Shown one piece after another: positions 34,149 to 43,819 of a DNA stretch of 46,299 nucleotides (position 1 is the stretch's first letter; the number at the start of each line of letters is the position of its first letter). The position numbers and the translations under genes were made by a program. Source of the stretch: Sulfuritalea sp. (GTDB taxonomy: Bacteria; Pseudomonadota; Gammaproteobacteria; Burkholderiales; Rhodocyclaceae). A model generated the notes under the pieces. The model did not search any database and was not told the DNA's origin. It saw only the letters and a program-made list of their open reading frames with translations. The stretch lies in the NCBI GenBank assembly GCA_030696505.1, contig JAUYSD010000389.1, positions 1 to 46,299 on the forward strand. The letters run 5' to 3'.

Positions 34149-35336
34149 ATGACGCGCGTCGGCCTCTACTTCGCTTCAGTCCAGTTCCTCTTCGTCACCT
34201 GCTGGACGGTGTATGTGATTTATCTGCCGCAGCTTGCGGCGCAGGCCGGCATCGAAAAGAAGTGGGTCATCTACATCCTGATGGCCGACCAGGCGATTTT
34301 CACGCTGATGGATTTTTCCATCGGCGTCGCCGCCGACCGCGTCGGGCGTACCCTGGGCCGGCTCGGCCGTCTGCTGCTGGTGCTCACCGCCGTGTCCTGC
34401 GCCGCCTTCCTGCTGCTGCCGCTGGTCGCGCCCGGCGGCTCGCCGCTACCCTTCCTGGCGCTGATCGCGGTTTGGGCCGTGACCTCCTCGGCCCTGCGCG
34501 CACCGCCCATGATGATGCTCGGCAAATATGTGCCGGCGCCCGGCGTGCCCTGGGTGGCCACGCTGATGCTGGTCGGCATGGGCGTCGCCGGCGCGATCGC
34601 GCCCTACCTGACGGTCAGCCTGCGCGGCCTCGATCCGCGCCTGCCCTTCGCCCTGTCCTCGATAGCCCTGATCGCCGCGGTGAGCGGCATGCTCTGGGCC
34701 GAGAAGCACCTGGCGGCTTCCGCCGCGGCGCCGCCCGCCGCACCCACGCCGAGGAAACCGCTGAATGTCGATGTGGTGCTGTTCTTCGCCGCCGCAGCGC
34801 TGCTCGGCCTGGGCTTTCAGGTGCATTTCGCGCTGAACTCGGCGCCGCTCTACCTGCGCTTCGCCAAGCCGGCGGAACTCGACCATCTGATGCCGGTGTT
34901 CTGGGTCGGCTTCAACCTGCTGATCTTCGTCGCCTGCCGCGCCAACGAGCGCTTCGGCGGTGCCGCGGTCATGGCCATCGGCGCCGTGCTCGGCGCGCTC
35001 GCCTCGTCGCTGGCAGCCTCCGCAAGCTCGCTGGAAACTTTGCTGGTGCTGCAGTTCCTCGCCGGCGGCGCCTGGGCCGCGGTGCTGGTGAGCGCAATGA
35101 CGGCGGCCATCGCCATCGGTCATGTCGGGCGCGAAGGTGCCGCCACCGGCGGTCTGTTCGCGCTGCTGGCGCTGGCCACCTTTGCGCGCATGGCGCTGGT
35201 GGCGGCGCAACTCAACCAGGACCCCGGCGTCAGCGCGCTGCTGGTCATGCTGCCGGGGTTGGCCTGGGCGGCAGCGGGACTGCTGCTGGCGTGGCTGGCG
35301 CTGCGGGCGCGGGCCGCGGCAGCCGCTGCCGGCTGA
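34149..35336 (+). CDS. Major facilitator superfamily transporter
   Basis: A 395-residue protein with about twelve hydrophobic helices. A soluble loop near residues 190-205 (AASAAAPPAAPTPRKPLN) separates two six-helix halves. The charged motif DRVGRTLGRLGRLLL between helices 2 and 3 is the signature of the superfamily. A ribosome-binding site AGGGG lies eight bases upstream. It is the last gene of the lipid cluster and may export or import a metabolite of that pathway; the substrate and direction are not visible from the sequence. Confidence 0.88.
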   Translation: MTRVGLYFASVQFLFVTCWTVYVIYLPQLAAQAGIEKKWVIYILMADQAIFTLMDFSIGVAADRVGRTLGRLGRLLLVLTAVSCAAFLLLPLVAPGGSPLPFLALIAVWAVTSSALRAPPMMMLGKYVPAPGVPWVATLMLVGMGVAGAIAPYLTVSLRGLDPRLPFALSSIALIAAVSGMLWAEKHLAASAAAPPAAPTPRKPLNVDVVLFFAAAALLGLGFQVHFALNSAPLYLRFAKPAELDHLMPVFWVGFNLLIFVACRANERFGGAAVMAIGAVLGALASSLAASASSLETLLVLQFLAGGAWAAVLVSAMTAAIAIGHVGREGAATGGLFALLALATFARMALVAAQLNQDPGVSALLVMLPGLAWAAAGLLLAWLALRARAAAAAAG

Positions 35337-35358
35337 GGCGTCGGCGACAGTCTCAAAC

Positions 35359-35383
35359 CGCCGTCTCGCCAGCGCCAACTTTC
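35359..35383 (-). repeat. Dispersed repeat copy 6, between convergent genes
   Basis: On the minus strand it reads AAAGTTGGCGCTGGCGAGAC followed by GGCGG. It fills most of the 77-base gap between the convergent MFS and GGDEF/EAL genes. Confidence 0.75.
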
Positions 35384-35413
35384 GTCTCACGGTCCTGGCG
35401 GCAGCAATGCCGC

Positions 35414-38392
35414 TCAGCTGATCGGCACCATTTCGGCGGCCGGCATCGGCCGCGCGAACAGGTAGCCCTGGCCGTAGTCGCAGCCGGCGGCCTTCAGCAG
35501 CTCGCATTGCTCCTGGGTTTCGATGCCCTCGGCGATCACCTGCAACCCGAGCTTGTGAGCCATGACCACGATGGCTTCGACGATCGCCTGGTCGTCGTGA
35601 TCGGTGGCCATGTCGCGCACGAAGGACTGGTCGATCTTGATGAAGTCGAGCGGGAAGCGTTTCAGGTAGGACATCGCCGAATAGCCGGTGCCGAAATCGT
35701 CGAGCGACACGCGGAAACCGGCGGCGCGGAACTGCCTCAGCTTGGCGGCGACTTCGGGCCGGTCGTCGAGCAGCAGGCCTTCGGTGATTTCGATGGCGAT
35801 GCAGCGGGCCGGCAGCCCGATCTCATTGAGGTAATCGACCCAGGTCTCATGGGTGTTGCCCGAAAAAAACTGGCGCGGCGACTTGTTCACGCTGATCTGG
35901 ATCAGCCCGTCGTCGCGCGCATCGAGCAGGCCCAGGTCGTACCAGCGCTTGGCCGTGCGTGCCGATTCCCTGAACACCCAGTCGCCGATTTCGTTGATCA
36001 GGCCGGTTTCCTCGGCGATCGGAATGAACTGCGCCGGTTCGACCATGCCGTGGGTCGGATGACGCCAGCGCAGCAGCGCCTCGGCCTTCATGACGCGGCC
36101 GGTGGCGAGTTCCACGATGGGCTGCAGATGCACCTCGAGCTGCCCGGCGGCGATGGCGTTGCGCAAGTCGTTGCTGAGCAGCAGCCGGGTTTGTGCCGCC
36201 GCCTGCATCGACGCGGTGAAATAGCTGAAGCGGTTGCGGCCCAGTTCCTTGGCCGCATACATGGCCTGGTCGGCATGCTTGAGCAGGGATTCGACATTGT
36301 CGGCGTCGCTCGGGTAAATCGTGATGCCGATGCTGGCTGAGATATAGGCCGACTCGGTGCCGAGCGTGAACGGCTCGGCCAGGGCCCGCAGCATTGCCTG
36401 GGCCACCTCGCCGACGCGGTCGGTGTCGGCCAGGTCGGACATGATCACCGTGAATTCGTCGCCGCCGAGACGCGCCACGGTATCGGTGGCACGCACGCAA
36501 TCGCAGACGCGGCGCGCCGCCTCGACCAGCAGGATGTCGCCGCTGTGGTGGCCGAGGGTGTCGTTCACTTCCTTGAAGCGGTCGAGGTCGACGAACAGCA
36601 GTGCCACGGACAGGCCGCCGCGTTGCGCTTTCAGCAGTTCCTGCTGCAGGCGGTCGCGGAACAGGCGGCGGTTGGGCAGATCGGTCAGGGAATCGTAGTT
36701 GGCCTGGCGCCAGATGGTTTCCTCGGTGCGCTTCTTTTCCGTGATGTCGGAGGACATGGCGATGCGCCGCAGCACCTTGCCATTGGCGTCGCAGATGGTG
36801 CTGATCGACAGCCACTCCGGGTATTCCTCGCCGCACTTGCGCCGGTTCCAGATCTCGCCCTGCCAGCGCCCGGTGGTTTTCAGCGCGTGCCACATCTCCT
36901 GGTAGAAGGGCAGGTCGTGGCGTCCGCTCTTGAGCAGGTTGGAGTCCTGGCCGATGGCTTCGTGCGGGGCATAGCCGGTCACCTGGGTGAAGGCCGGATT
37001 GATGGCGATGATGCGGTTGTCGGCATCCGTCACCGCGATCGCTTCGCTGACCGCCTGGTGCACCGAGGCGGCGATCTGCAGCTCGTTCTCGGTGCGCTTG
37101 CGCTCGATCGCGAGTCCGGCCAGTTGGGCCGCTTCGTGCATCAGCTCGATGTCGCCGACATCGGGTACCGCCGGGTGGATCCAGAAAAACGCAAAAACGC
37201 CGAGCACGTCGCCGTTGATGGCGAGGATGGGTTCCGACCAGCAAGACACCTGCTCGCCCTCCAGCGCCGGAGGTCGGCACTCGTCGCAGACGGAATGCAC
37301 GCTGATGTCGTCGACGATCAGGCGCTTGCCGCGATTACCCGCCTTCAGACAGGTGGCGCCGCCGTCAGGGGTTCCGGCGCCGCCAGCGCGCTGCGGCAGG
37401 TTCGCGGCGGCGCCATAGACCAGTTGATGGCCGGGTTCGTCCAGGTGCAGGATGGAGCAGGCCATGCCGTGGGTCTGGCGCTCCGCGCCGACGGCGATCA
37501 GGTGGAGTATCTCGGGCAAGTCGGCGTCCTCGGCGAGGCGGCCGGTGACGGTGCTGCGCGTGCGTTGCCGCTCTTCGCCGCGTTTGCGTGCGGTGATTTC
37601 GAGATTGTTGCCCAGGTAGCCGGTGATCTCTCCCTGGGCATTGTGCAAGGCGATCGCGTTGCCATTGACCCAGACTATCCTGCCGTCGGGCCGCAGGAAG
37701 CGATAGTCCATCGACCACTCGCCCTCGGTCGACCGGGGGCCGCGCCAGATCGCTTCGACGGCTTCCCGGTCGTCCGGATGCAGGGTCCGCGTCCACCCCT
37801 GCCCGGTGGCTTCGTCGGCGGCAAGGCCGGCAATCTCGCACCAGCGGCGGTTCGCAAAAAGGCAATTGCCTTCGCTGTCGATCTGGTAGATGCCCACCGG
37901 CGCATGGGTGGCGAGCATGCGGAAGCGTTCCTCGCTGTCCCTGAGCTGGGACACCCGCTCCCGGATTTTGAGTTCCAGCAGCAGTTGATTGGCTTCGAGC
38001 TGGCGGCGCTGACGGTAAAGCTCGCAGAAGACTTTTACCTTGCTCTGCAGGATGTGGGGTTCGAAGGGCTTGATCAGGTAATCGACGGCGCCGAGTTCAT
38101 AGCCCTTGAACTGCAGTTGAATGTCCTTCATCCCGGCGGTGACGAAGATGATCGGCAGGTGCCGCGTCTTGGGATTCGAGCGCATCAGTTCCGCCGTCTC
38201 GAAGCCGTCCATGCCGGGCATCTGGACGTCGAGCAGCACCAGTGCAAAATCCCGCTTCAGGGTATGGCGCAGCGCATCGTTGCCGGATGTGGCCTTGACC
38301 AGATCGAGCCCCTGATTTCCGAGAACCGCCTCCAGCGCCACCAGGTTTTCCGGGCGGTCGTCGACCAGCAGCAGCGCCACGTTCTCAGTCAT
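35414..38392 (-). CDS. Response regulator with PAS, GAF, GGDEF and EAL domains (c-di-GMP turnover)
   Basis: A 992-residue cytoplasmic protein. An N-terminal receiver (about 5-125) has phospho-acceptor Asp in LVLLDVQMPGMDG and Lys in YLIKPFEP. PAS (about 170-290), GAF (about 305-450) and a second PAS (about 460-575) follow. GGDEF is at 643-647 (ARLGGDEFTV) with an intact RATD inhibitory site five residues earlier. EAL is at 771-773 (KAEALLRW), with DDFGTGYS and the catalytic Lys/Glu residues in IEITEG and DFIKIDQSF. Both activities look possible, so it may switch c-di-GMP synthesis and degradation in response to phosphorylation by the upstream kinase. The start overlaps the cheB stop by eight bases. 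Confidence 0.95.
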   Translation of the reverse strand: MTENVALLLVDDRPENLVALEAVLGNQGLDLVKATSGNDALRHTLKRDFALVLLDVQMPGMDGFETAELMRSNPKTRHLPIIFVTAGMKDIQLQFKGYELGAVDYLIKPFEPHILQSKVKVFCELYRQRRQLEANQLLLELKIRERVSQLRDSEERFRMLATHAPVGIYQIDSEGNCLFANRRWCEIAGLAADEATGQGWTRTLHPDDREAVEAIWRGPRSTEGEWSMDYRFLRPDGRIVWVNGNAIALHNAQGEITGYLGNNLEITARKRGEERQRTRSTVTGRLAEDADLPEILHLIAVGAERQTHGMACSILHLDEPGHQLVYGAAANLPQRAGGAGTPDGGATCLKAGNRGKRLIVDDISVHSVCDECRPPALEGEQVSCWSEPILAINGDVLGVFAFFWIHPAVPDVGDIELMHEAAQLAGLAIERKRTENELQIAASVHQAVSEAIAVTDADNRIIAINPAFTQVTGYAPHEAIGQDSNLLKSGRHDLPFYQEMWHALKTTGRWQGEIWNRRKCGEEYPEWLSISTICDANGKVLRRIAMSSDITEKKRTEETIWRQANYDSLTDLPNRRLFRDRLQQELLKAQRGGLSVALLFVDLDRFKEVNDTLGHHSGDILLVEAARRVCDCVRATDTVARLGGDEFTVIMSDLADTDRVGEVAQAMLRALAEPFTLGTESAYISASIGITIYPSDADNVESLLKHADQAMYAAKELGRNRFSYFTASMQAAAQTRLLLSNDLRNAIAAGQLEVHLQPIVELATGRVMKAEALLRWRHPTHGMVEPAQFIPIAEETGLINEIGDWVFRESARTAKRWYDLGLLDARDDGLIQISVNKSPRQFFSGNTHETWVDYLNEIGLPARCIAIEITEGLLLDDRPEVAAKLRQFRAAGFRVSLDDFGTGYSAMSYLKRFPLDFIKIDQSFVRDMATDHDDQAIVEAIVVMAHKLGLQVIAEGIETQEQCELLKAAGCDYGQGYLFARPMPAAEMVPIS

Positions 38393-38996
38393 CTCGCCCT
38401 TTTTCGTCGTGCGGAATCGTGTTGCGCCTCGCCGCCAGCTTCTGCAACAGGGTCGCGATGCCATCCAAGGCAACCACGTAGTCTACCCCTGTCGCGGCGA
38501 TCGCGGCCTGCGGCATTTGCGGAGCTTCGGCGTCGGCCGGGTCCTGAACGATGGCGACGCCGCCTTTGTTCTTGATGGTCTTCAAGCCCCGGCTGCCGTC
38601 GAAATTCGCGCCGGTGAGGACAACGCCGATCAGGCCCGGGCCGAAGACCGCGGCGGCCGATTCGAACAGGACATCGACCGAAGGACGGGCGAAACTCACA
38701 TAGGGATCGGCGGACAGCGACAGGAAGCCCTCGCGCTCCACCAGCAGGTGGTAATTGGGGGGCGCCAGATAGGCCGTGCCGGGCAGGATTTCGTCCTGTT
38801 CGTCGGCTTCCTTGACGCGCAGCGGGCAGCGCTCGTCGAGCAGTTTCGCCAGGCCGCCGTCCGCATCCGCGCCGATGTGCTGGACGATCAGGATCGGCAG
38901 CGGGAAAGCTGCCGGCAAGCCGCCGAGCAGCTTTTGCAGCGCATGCACGCCGCCGGTGGAAACGCCGACGACCACGGCCTGGAAAGTCCTAGCCAT
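38385..38996 (-). CDS. CheB-type methylesterase domain protein (no receiver domain)
   Basis: A 203-residue protein consisting only of the CheB catalytic domain. Ser is in VGVSTGGVHAL (residue 13), His in LIVQHIGADADG and Asp in VLTGANFDGSRGL, giving an intact triad. Chemotaxis CheB normally has an N-terminal receiver, which is absent. It would demethylate glutamyl methyl esters made by the neighbouring CheR. It overlaps cheR by eight bases and the GGDEF/EAL gene by eight bases. No chemoreceptor gene is in the window, so the target may be the kinase itself (inference). Confidence 0.92.
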   Translation of the reverse strand: MARTFQAVVVGVSTGGVHALQKLLGGLPAAFPLPILIVQHIGADADGGLAKLLDERCPLRVKEADEQDEILPGTAYLAPPNYHLLVEREGFLSLSADPYVSFARPSVDVLFESAAAVFGPGLIGVVLTGANFDGSRGLKTIKNKGGVAIVQDPADAEAPQMPQAAIAATGVDYVVALDGIATLLQKLAARRNTIPHDEKGRDD

Positions 38997-39816
38997 AACG
39001 CTTCCGGTAGATGCGCAGGGGCGCGGCCAGTTCCTCGTAGCGCTCGCCCATTTTCCTGCGCTCCAGGCTCTCCTTGAGGCCGAGGCAGAGGAAGCCGCCC
39101 GGCAGCAGGCTGCTGTCGAACAGGCGCAGGCAGCGTTCCTTGAGCGCGGGCTTGAAATAGATCATGACATTGCGGCACAGCACCAGGTTCATTTCGCCGA
39201 ACTCGCCGTCCGTCGCCAGGTTGTGCGGGGCGAAGACGATGTGCTTCTTCAGGGCGGGCGACAGGATGGCGCGATCGTAGCGGGCGGTGTAATAGTCGGC
39301 GAACGAGGCGCGGCCGCCGGACTTCTGGTAGTTGCGGGTGAAGCGCTGCATTTCCGTGATCGGCATCACGCCCTCGCCGGCCTTCTGTAGCACCGCCTCG
39401 TTGATGTCGGTGGCGTACATGCGATAGCGCCCGGCCATGCCCTCCTCGTTCAGCAGTATCGCCATGGAATAGGCTTCCTCGCCCGTGGCGCAGCCGGCGT
39501 GCCAGATCTTGACGAAGGGGTAGGTCTTGAGAAAGGGCACCACCTGTTCGCGCACGGCGCGGAAAAACGTCGGGTCGCGGAACATCTCGGTGACATTGAC
39601 GGTGATGCCGCGCAACAGCGATTCGAACACGCTGCGGTCACGCAGCAGTTGCGACTGGGCCTGGGAGAAGGTGTCGAAACCCGACTCGGCCAGCCAGTGG
39701 TTGAGCCGGCGCTTGATCGAGGCGTCGGCGTAGTCGCGGAAGTCGTAGCCATAAATCCGCTGCACCCCTTCCAGCAGGAGGCGGATTTCCACGTCTTCCA
39801 CGTCGTCGATTTGCAT
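38989..39816 (-). CDS. CheR-type protein glutamate methyltransferase
   Basis: A 275-residue SAM-dependent methyltransferase. The N-terminal helical part begins EIRLLLEGVQRIYGYDFRDYADASIKRRL. The SAM site has HAGCATGEEAYSMAILL near residue 107, YATDINEAVLQKAGEG and LVLCRNVMIYF. These are all CheR landmarks, including TVNVTEMFRDPTFF. It methylates glutamates, usually on chemoreceptors. It follows the hybrid kinase stop by ten bases and overlaps cheB by eight, so the four genes are one cassette. There is no pentapeptide-binding beta-subdomain evident beyond the core. Confidence 0.93.
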   Translation of the reverse strand: MQIDDVEDVEIRLLLEGVQRIYGYDFRDYADASIKRRLNHWLAESGFDTFSQAQSQLLRDRSVFESLLRGITVNVTEMFRDPTFFRAVREQVVPFLKTYPFVKIWHAGCATGEEAYSMAILLNEEGMAGRYRMYATDINEAVLQKAGEGVMPITEMQRFTRNYQKSGGRASFADYYTARYDRAILSPALKKHIVFAPHNLATDGEFGEMNLVLCRNVMIYFKPALKERCLRLFDSSLLPGGFLCLGLKESLERRKMGERYEELAAPLRIYRKRYG

Positions 39817-39826
39817 CGCCGGCAGC

Positions 39827-42800
39827 CTATACGTGCTGGAAGATCCAGACGCGGATCAGCGACAGGAGCTTGTCCACCTCGATCGGCTTGGCGATGTAGT
39901 CGCTCGCCCCCGCGGCCATGCACTTTTCCTGATCGCCGCGCAAGGCCTTGGCGGTCATGGCGATGATCGGAATATTCACCAGCCGGGGATTCTTGCGGAT
40001 TTCGCGCATGGCGGCATAGCCGTCCATCTCAGGCATCATGATGTCCATCAGGATGATGCCGATGTCGTCGTGCTGTTCCAGCCGGGCCAGCGCCTCCTTG
40101 CCGTTCTCGGCCTCGATCACCACCATGTGCTTCTCCGCCAGGACGCTGGACAGCGAAAAGATATTGCGCATGTCGTCGTCCACCAGCAGCACTTTCCTGC
40201 CCTCCAGCATCGCTTCCTTGTCGATCGCGGTGCGGATCATGCGCTGCTTGTTCGGGTGCAGATTGCTCTCCACCAGGTGGAGGAACAGCGTGACTTCGTT
40301 GAGCAGACGCTCCGGGCTCTTGGCGCCCTTGATGATGATGCTCTCGGCGTAACGCCGCAGCTTGCGCTCGTCCTCGTGGCTCAGGTCGCGGCCGGAGTGG
40401 ATGATGACCGGAATGCGCCGCGCCCCTTCCATGTTCTGGATGTATTCGAGCAGGTCGAAACCGGACATGTCCGAGAGGCCCAGGTCGAGCACCATGCAAT
40501 CGAAGGTCTGGGATGCCAGCAGGCCGATGGCCTCCTTGCCCGTCGCCGCCACCACGATATCGACACCGCCTTCGTCGAGCAGGGCGACCATGCTGCTTGC
40601 CTCGTCCCGGTTGTCCTCGACGATCAGCAGCCGGCGCACCGACTTGGCCAGCGAACCCTCGATCGACTGCAGCACATCGTTGATCTGTTCCATGCTGACG
40701 GGCTTGGTGGCGAAGCCGATGGCGCCCATGGCCATGGCCTTCTGCCGGTCTTCCATGCAGGTGATGAAATGCACCGGGATATGCCGCGTGCGCGGGTGGT
40801 CCTTGAGGCTGCGCATCACGCCCCAGCCGTCGATATGGGGCAGCATCACGTCGAGAATGATGGCGCTCGGCATGCAGCGTTCGGCCATGGCGATGCCGGA
40901 CTCGCCGTCGGCGGCAACCAGGGCGGAAAAGCCGCGTTCCTTGACCATGCCCTGCAGGATTCTGGCGAAGTTGAGATCGTCCTCGATGATCAGGATGGAT
41001 TTGTCGCCCGGCGTCAGTCGGCCCCGGTCGTCCGGCAAGGGCGCGGGCAAGGACGGGGTTTCCTCGCCCGCGGCGACGCCGGCGCGGGCTGCCGGCGCTG
41101 CCGGCCGCGGCGCCGGAGGCGGCGGGCGCAGCAGGGCGGCGGGCGCGGCTGTCGCCGCGGCTTCCTGGCCTGCCGCTGCGGCCAGCGGCATGTACAGCGT
41201 GAACACGCTGCCGCGGCCCTCTTCGCTGTGCATGCGGATCTCGCCGTGCATCTTGTGCGCAAGCTGGAGCGAGATGGAAAGCCCCAGCCCCGTGCCGCCG
41301 TACTTGCGGCTGATGGAACCGTCTCCCTGCTGGAAGGCTTCGAAAACCAGTTGCTGCTTCGCCGCGGGAATGCCGATTCCAGTATCGCTGACGATGAAGG
41401 CCAGCGTCGGCACCGGCAAGGGATTTTCCTGCGCCGCGGGCGTGGCGATGCGCAGGCCGACCTCGCCCTTCTCGGTGAATTTCAGCGCGTTCGACAGCAG
41501 GTTCTTGAGTATCTGGTGCACCCGTTGTTCGTCGCCATGGAACAGCGTCGGGATGCCGGCAGCGGCCTCGACGCGGAAGGCGAGTCCCTTTTGCTCGGCC
41601 AGCGGTTCGAAAGTCGCGCGGATGGAATCGCACAGGTCCGGCACCGCAAGCGCGGCGAAGCTGAACTGCATCTGGCCGGCTTCGACCTTGGACAGGTCGA
41701 GGATGTCGTTGATCAGGTTGAGCAGGTCGGTGCCGGCGGAATTGATGGTGGCGGCGAACTCGACCTGCTTGTCGCTCAGGTTGCCTTCCTTGTTCTGCTT
41801 GAGCAGGCTGGACAGAATCATCAGGCTGTTGAGCGGGGTGCGCAGCTCGTGCGACATGTTGGCGAGGAACTCCGACTTGTAGGTGCTGACCCGCTCCAGT
41901 TCCGCCACTTTCTCCTGCAGGATGCGGCTGGCGGCCTCGATCTCCTGGTTCTTGAGGCGGATTTTCTCGCGCTGCTGCTCCAGCATCTGCGCGCGTTCCT
42001 CGAGTTCCTCGTTGCTTTGCTGGAGTTCCTCCTGTTGCACCCGCAATTCCTCGGCCTGCTGCTCGGTCTGTTCGAGCAGTTCGGCGGTCTTCTGGTGGGC
42101 GCGGTTGGCGTCGATCGCGATGGCGATGGTTTCCCGCGCCAGTTCGACGAACTTCAATTCGGTCTCGCTGAACTCGCTGAAGGTGCCGATCTCGATCACG
42201 CCGACCAGGCGGTTGCCATGCAACAGCGGAATGGCGGCGACGAGTTTCGGCGCCGACGCGCCGAGGGCCGAACCGATCGGCATATAGCCGGGCGGCACGT
42301 CGGCCAGGCAGATGATTTTCTGCTCCCGCGCCGCCTGCCCGATCACCCCTTCGCCGAGGCGGAACTGTTCGCCGGGTTTCATGTTCCCGGCCAGGGCGTA
42401 GGTGGCGGCCAGGGAAAGCTTCACCGCGCGCTCGTCGAACAGGTAGAGGGCGCCCACGCCGGCCTTGAGGTAGCCCACCATGAAGCCCAGCACCTTGTCG
42501 GCGATCTCGGCCGTGCTCTGTTCCTCGCGGATCAGGAAATTGAGTTCGTTGCGCCCGGTCTTCAGCCAGTCGCGCGCCGTTTCGTTGTCGCGCGCCACGC
42601 GCAGCGAGTTGGTCATTTCCAGAAAGGATTCGTCCAGCGCGCATTGAACCTCGCTGAGGTGCGATGCCGTCTTCATGAGGACGCCCAGCTCGTCCCTGGG
42701 CAGGCTGTCCAGATCGATTTGCAGCGGTGCGGAGACGATGATTTCGCGGCTCAGGTCGCCCGCGCCGACGGCTTGCGCGGCGAGCACCTTGTCGGCGCTG

Positions 42801-43483
42801 TCGGCGATCAGGCCATGCACGGTGGCGACCGCCCTTTGCAGCGATTGCCTGACGCTGCGGGTGATCAGGAAAGCCACCACGGCACCGCCAGCGATGATCA
42901 TGGCCAGCATCCCGGCGATGGTCGCCATCGCCGCGTTGCGCTCGCTCAGCGCCGCCTGTTCGAGTTCGGCGGCCTTGGCGTTGGCGGCATCGGCGACGTG
43001 ACTCACCTCCTTGAAGGCGACATCGACCAGGCGCGCGTCGCGACCCTGGTCGAGTGCCGCCGCTTCGGCGCGACGGCCGTTGCGGGCCAGGGCCAGGGTT
43101 TCGTCACGGGCGGCATGCCAGTCGGCCAGCGCCTTGTCGATGTGGGCGATTTCCAGCGGGTTGCCGAGGAAGCGCTGGCGCACCGTGGCCATGTTGGCTT
43201 CGACGCGGGCGTCCGTCGCGGCGAACTGTTGCCGCAGCGCGTCGATCTCGGCCGCGTCGGTCTTGTTCACGAGGTCGGTCGCCATCTTCTGGCTGGCGAG
43301 GATATCGGATCGCACATTGAGTGCGGCGCTCGTCACGGCGAAGGGGTGGTGCAGGATATCCGAGCTGATCGCGGACAGCTGCGTGATGCTGCGGGTTCCC
43401 AGGATGCCCAGCACCAGGGCGCCCAGCAGCATCAGCGAGAATCCGATGGATAGCCGGGTGACAATCTTCATTCGATTCAACAT
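39827..43483 (-). CDS. Hybrid histidine kinase: four-helix sensor, GAF, HisKA, HATPase and three receivers
   Basis: A 1218-residue inner-membrane kinase. Start at 43483 (an ATG four codons later is possible). Helices near 10-32 and 186-210 enclose a four-helix-bundle, chemoreceptor-like periplasmic domain, followed by a HAMP-like region. A GAF domain (about 315-460) and a glutamine/glutamate-rich coiled coil come next, then HisKA with SHELRTPLN (H545). The HATPase has [15 protein letters not shown] proline/alanine linker leads to three receiver domains starting near 828, 948 and 1096. Their acceptor aspartates are in [17 protein letters not shown] and [15 protein letters not shown]3 has KPIEVDK. 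It probably phosphorylates the downstream GGDEF/EAL regulator (inference). Confidence 0.95.
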   Translation of the reverse strand: MLNRMKIVTRLSIGFSLMLLGALVLGILGTRSITQLSAISSDILHHPFAVTSAALNVRSDILASQKMATDLVNKTDAAEIDALRQQFAATDARVEANMATVRQRFLGNPLEIAHIDKALADWHAARDETLALARNGRRAEAAALDQGRDARLVDVAFKEVSHVADAANAKAAELEQAALSERNAAMATIAGMLAMIIAGGAVVAFLITRSVRQSLQRAVATVHGLIADSADKVLAAQAVGAGDLSREIIVSAPLQIDLDSLPRDELGVLMKTASHLSEVQCALDESFLEMTNSLRVARDNETARDWLKTGRNELNFLIREEQSTAEIADKVLGFMVGYLKAGVGALYLFDERAVKLSLAATYALAGNMKPGEQFRLGEGVIGQAAREQKIICLADVPPGYMPIGSALGASAPKLVAAIPLLHGNRLVGVIEIGTFSEFSETELKFVELARETIAIAIDANRAHQKTAELLEQTEQQAEELRVQQEELQQSNEELEERAQMLEQQREKIRLKNQEIEAASRILQEKVAELERVSTYKSEFLANMSHELRTPLNSLMILSSLLKQNKEGNLSDKQVEFAATINSAGTDLLNLINDILDLSKVEAGQMQFSFAALAVPDLCDSIRATFEPLAEQKGLAFRVEAAAGIPTLFHGDEQRVHQILKNLLSNALKFTEKGEVGLRIATPAAQENPLPVPTLAFIVSDTGIGIPAAKQQLVFEAFQQGDGSISRKYGGTGLGLSISLQLAHKMHGEIRMHSEEGRGSVFTLYMPLAAAAGQEAAATAAPAALLRPPPPAPRPAAPAARAGVAAGEETPSLPAPLPDDRGRLTPGDKSILIIEDDLNFARILQGMVKERGFSALVAADGESGIAMAERCMPSAIILDVMLPHIDGWGVMRSLKDHPRTRHIPVHFITCMEDRQKAMAMGAIGFATKPVSMEQINDVLQSIEGSLAKSVRRLLIVEDNRDEASSMVALLDEGGVDIVVAATGKEAIGLLASQTFDCMVLDLGLSDMSGFDLLEYIQNMEGARRIPVIIHSGRDLSHEDERKLRRYAESIIIKGAKSPERLLNEVTLFLHLVESNLHPNKQRMIRTAIDKEAMLEGRKVLLVDDDMRNIFSLSSVLAEKHMVVIEAENGKEALARLEQHDDIGIILMDIMMPEMDGYAAMREIRKNPRLVNIPIIAMTAKALRGDQEKCMAAGASDYIAKPIEVDKLLSLIRVWIFQHV

Positions 43484-43659
43484 CGCCTGGTTCCGATCCC
43501 GCAGTGGCGTTTGGCAAAAATCTGCGGCGCATCGAACGTGGCGACGATGCACCGCAAAGGTGGAGATCCAGCGCCTGGCGCATTTCCGAACACCTGGATG
43601 CCGGAGGGCGGGGCGGTGGTTTCCTTCTTTCTCCCGAAGAAGGCACAAGCTCGATGCGT

Positions 43660-43691
43660 CTTATAGTTGTTGTGATACGCGACGCCGTCAA
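43660..43691 (-). promoter_or_regulatory. Possible promoter of the kinase-CheR-CheB-GGDEF/EAL cassette
   Basis: On the minus strand a TTGACG hexamer (plus 43686-43691) is followed after 17 bases by AACTAT (plus 43663-43668). The -35 is strong, the -10 matches the consensus at only three positions, and TATAAG at 43660-43665 would have a 20-base spacer. Position is about 180 bases upstream of the kinase start. Confidence 0.25.
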
Positions 43692-43796
43692 TCATAGCGT
43701 CGAATTTCACGGCAGTCATTGATCGCTGTCATCATTCATTTCGATGCTGCCCATAGTCTGGATTGTTTGGGTCAGGGAGGCCCGCTGCGCAACCCG

Positions 43797-43814
43797 GTCC
43801 GCCGTTTTGCGGAC
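43797..43814 (-). terminator. Hairpin downstream of dusC
   Basis: GTCCGC (43797-43802) and GCGGAC (43809-43814) form a 6-base stem with loop CGTTTT, five bases past the dusC stop in its direction. No T-tract follows, so a terminator role is only likely by position. Confidence 0.35.
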
Positions 43815-43819
43815 TGGCG

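Larger units (their letters stand above)
43484..43819. other. 336-base non-coding gap between the kinase and dusC genes
   Basis: No convincing gene. It contains a possible minus-strand promoter for the kinase cassette: TTGACG (plus 43686-43691) and a weak -10 AACTAT (plus 43663-43668), 17 bases apart. It also holds the small hairpin at 43797-43814. Short open frames here are not supported. Confidence 0.4.

Noticed and set aside
39833-43453. A 1206-codon open frame opposite the hybrid kinase
   Set aside because: Full shadow of the kinase gene; composition is typical of antisense frames and no domain is visible.
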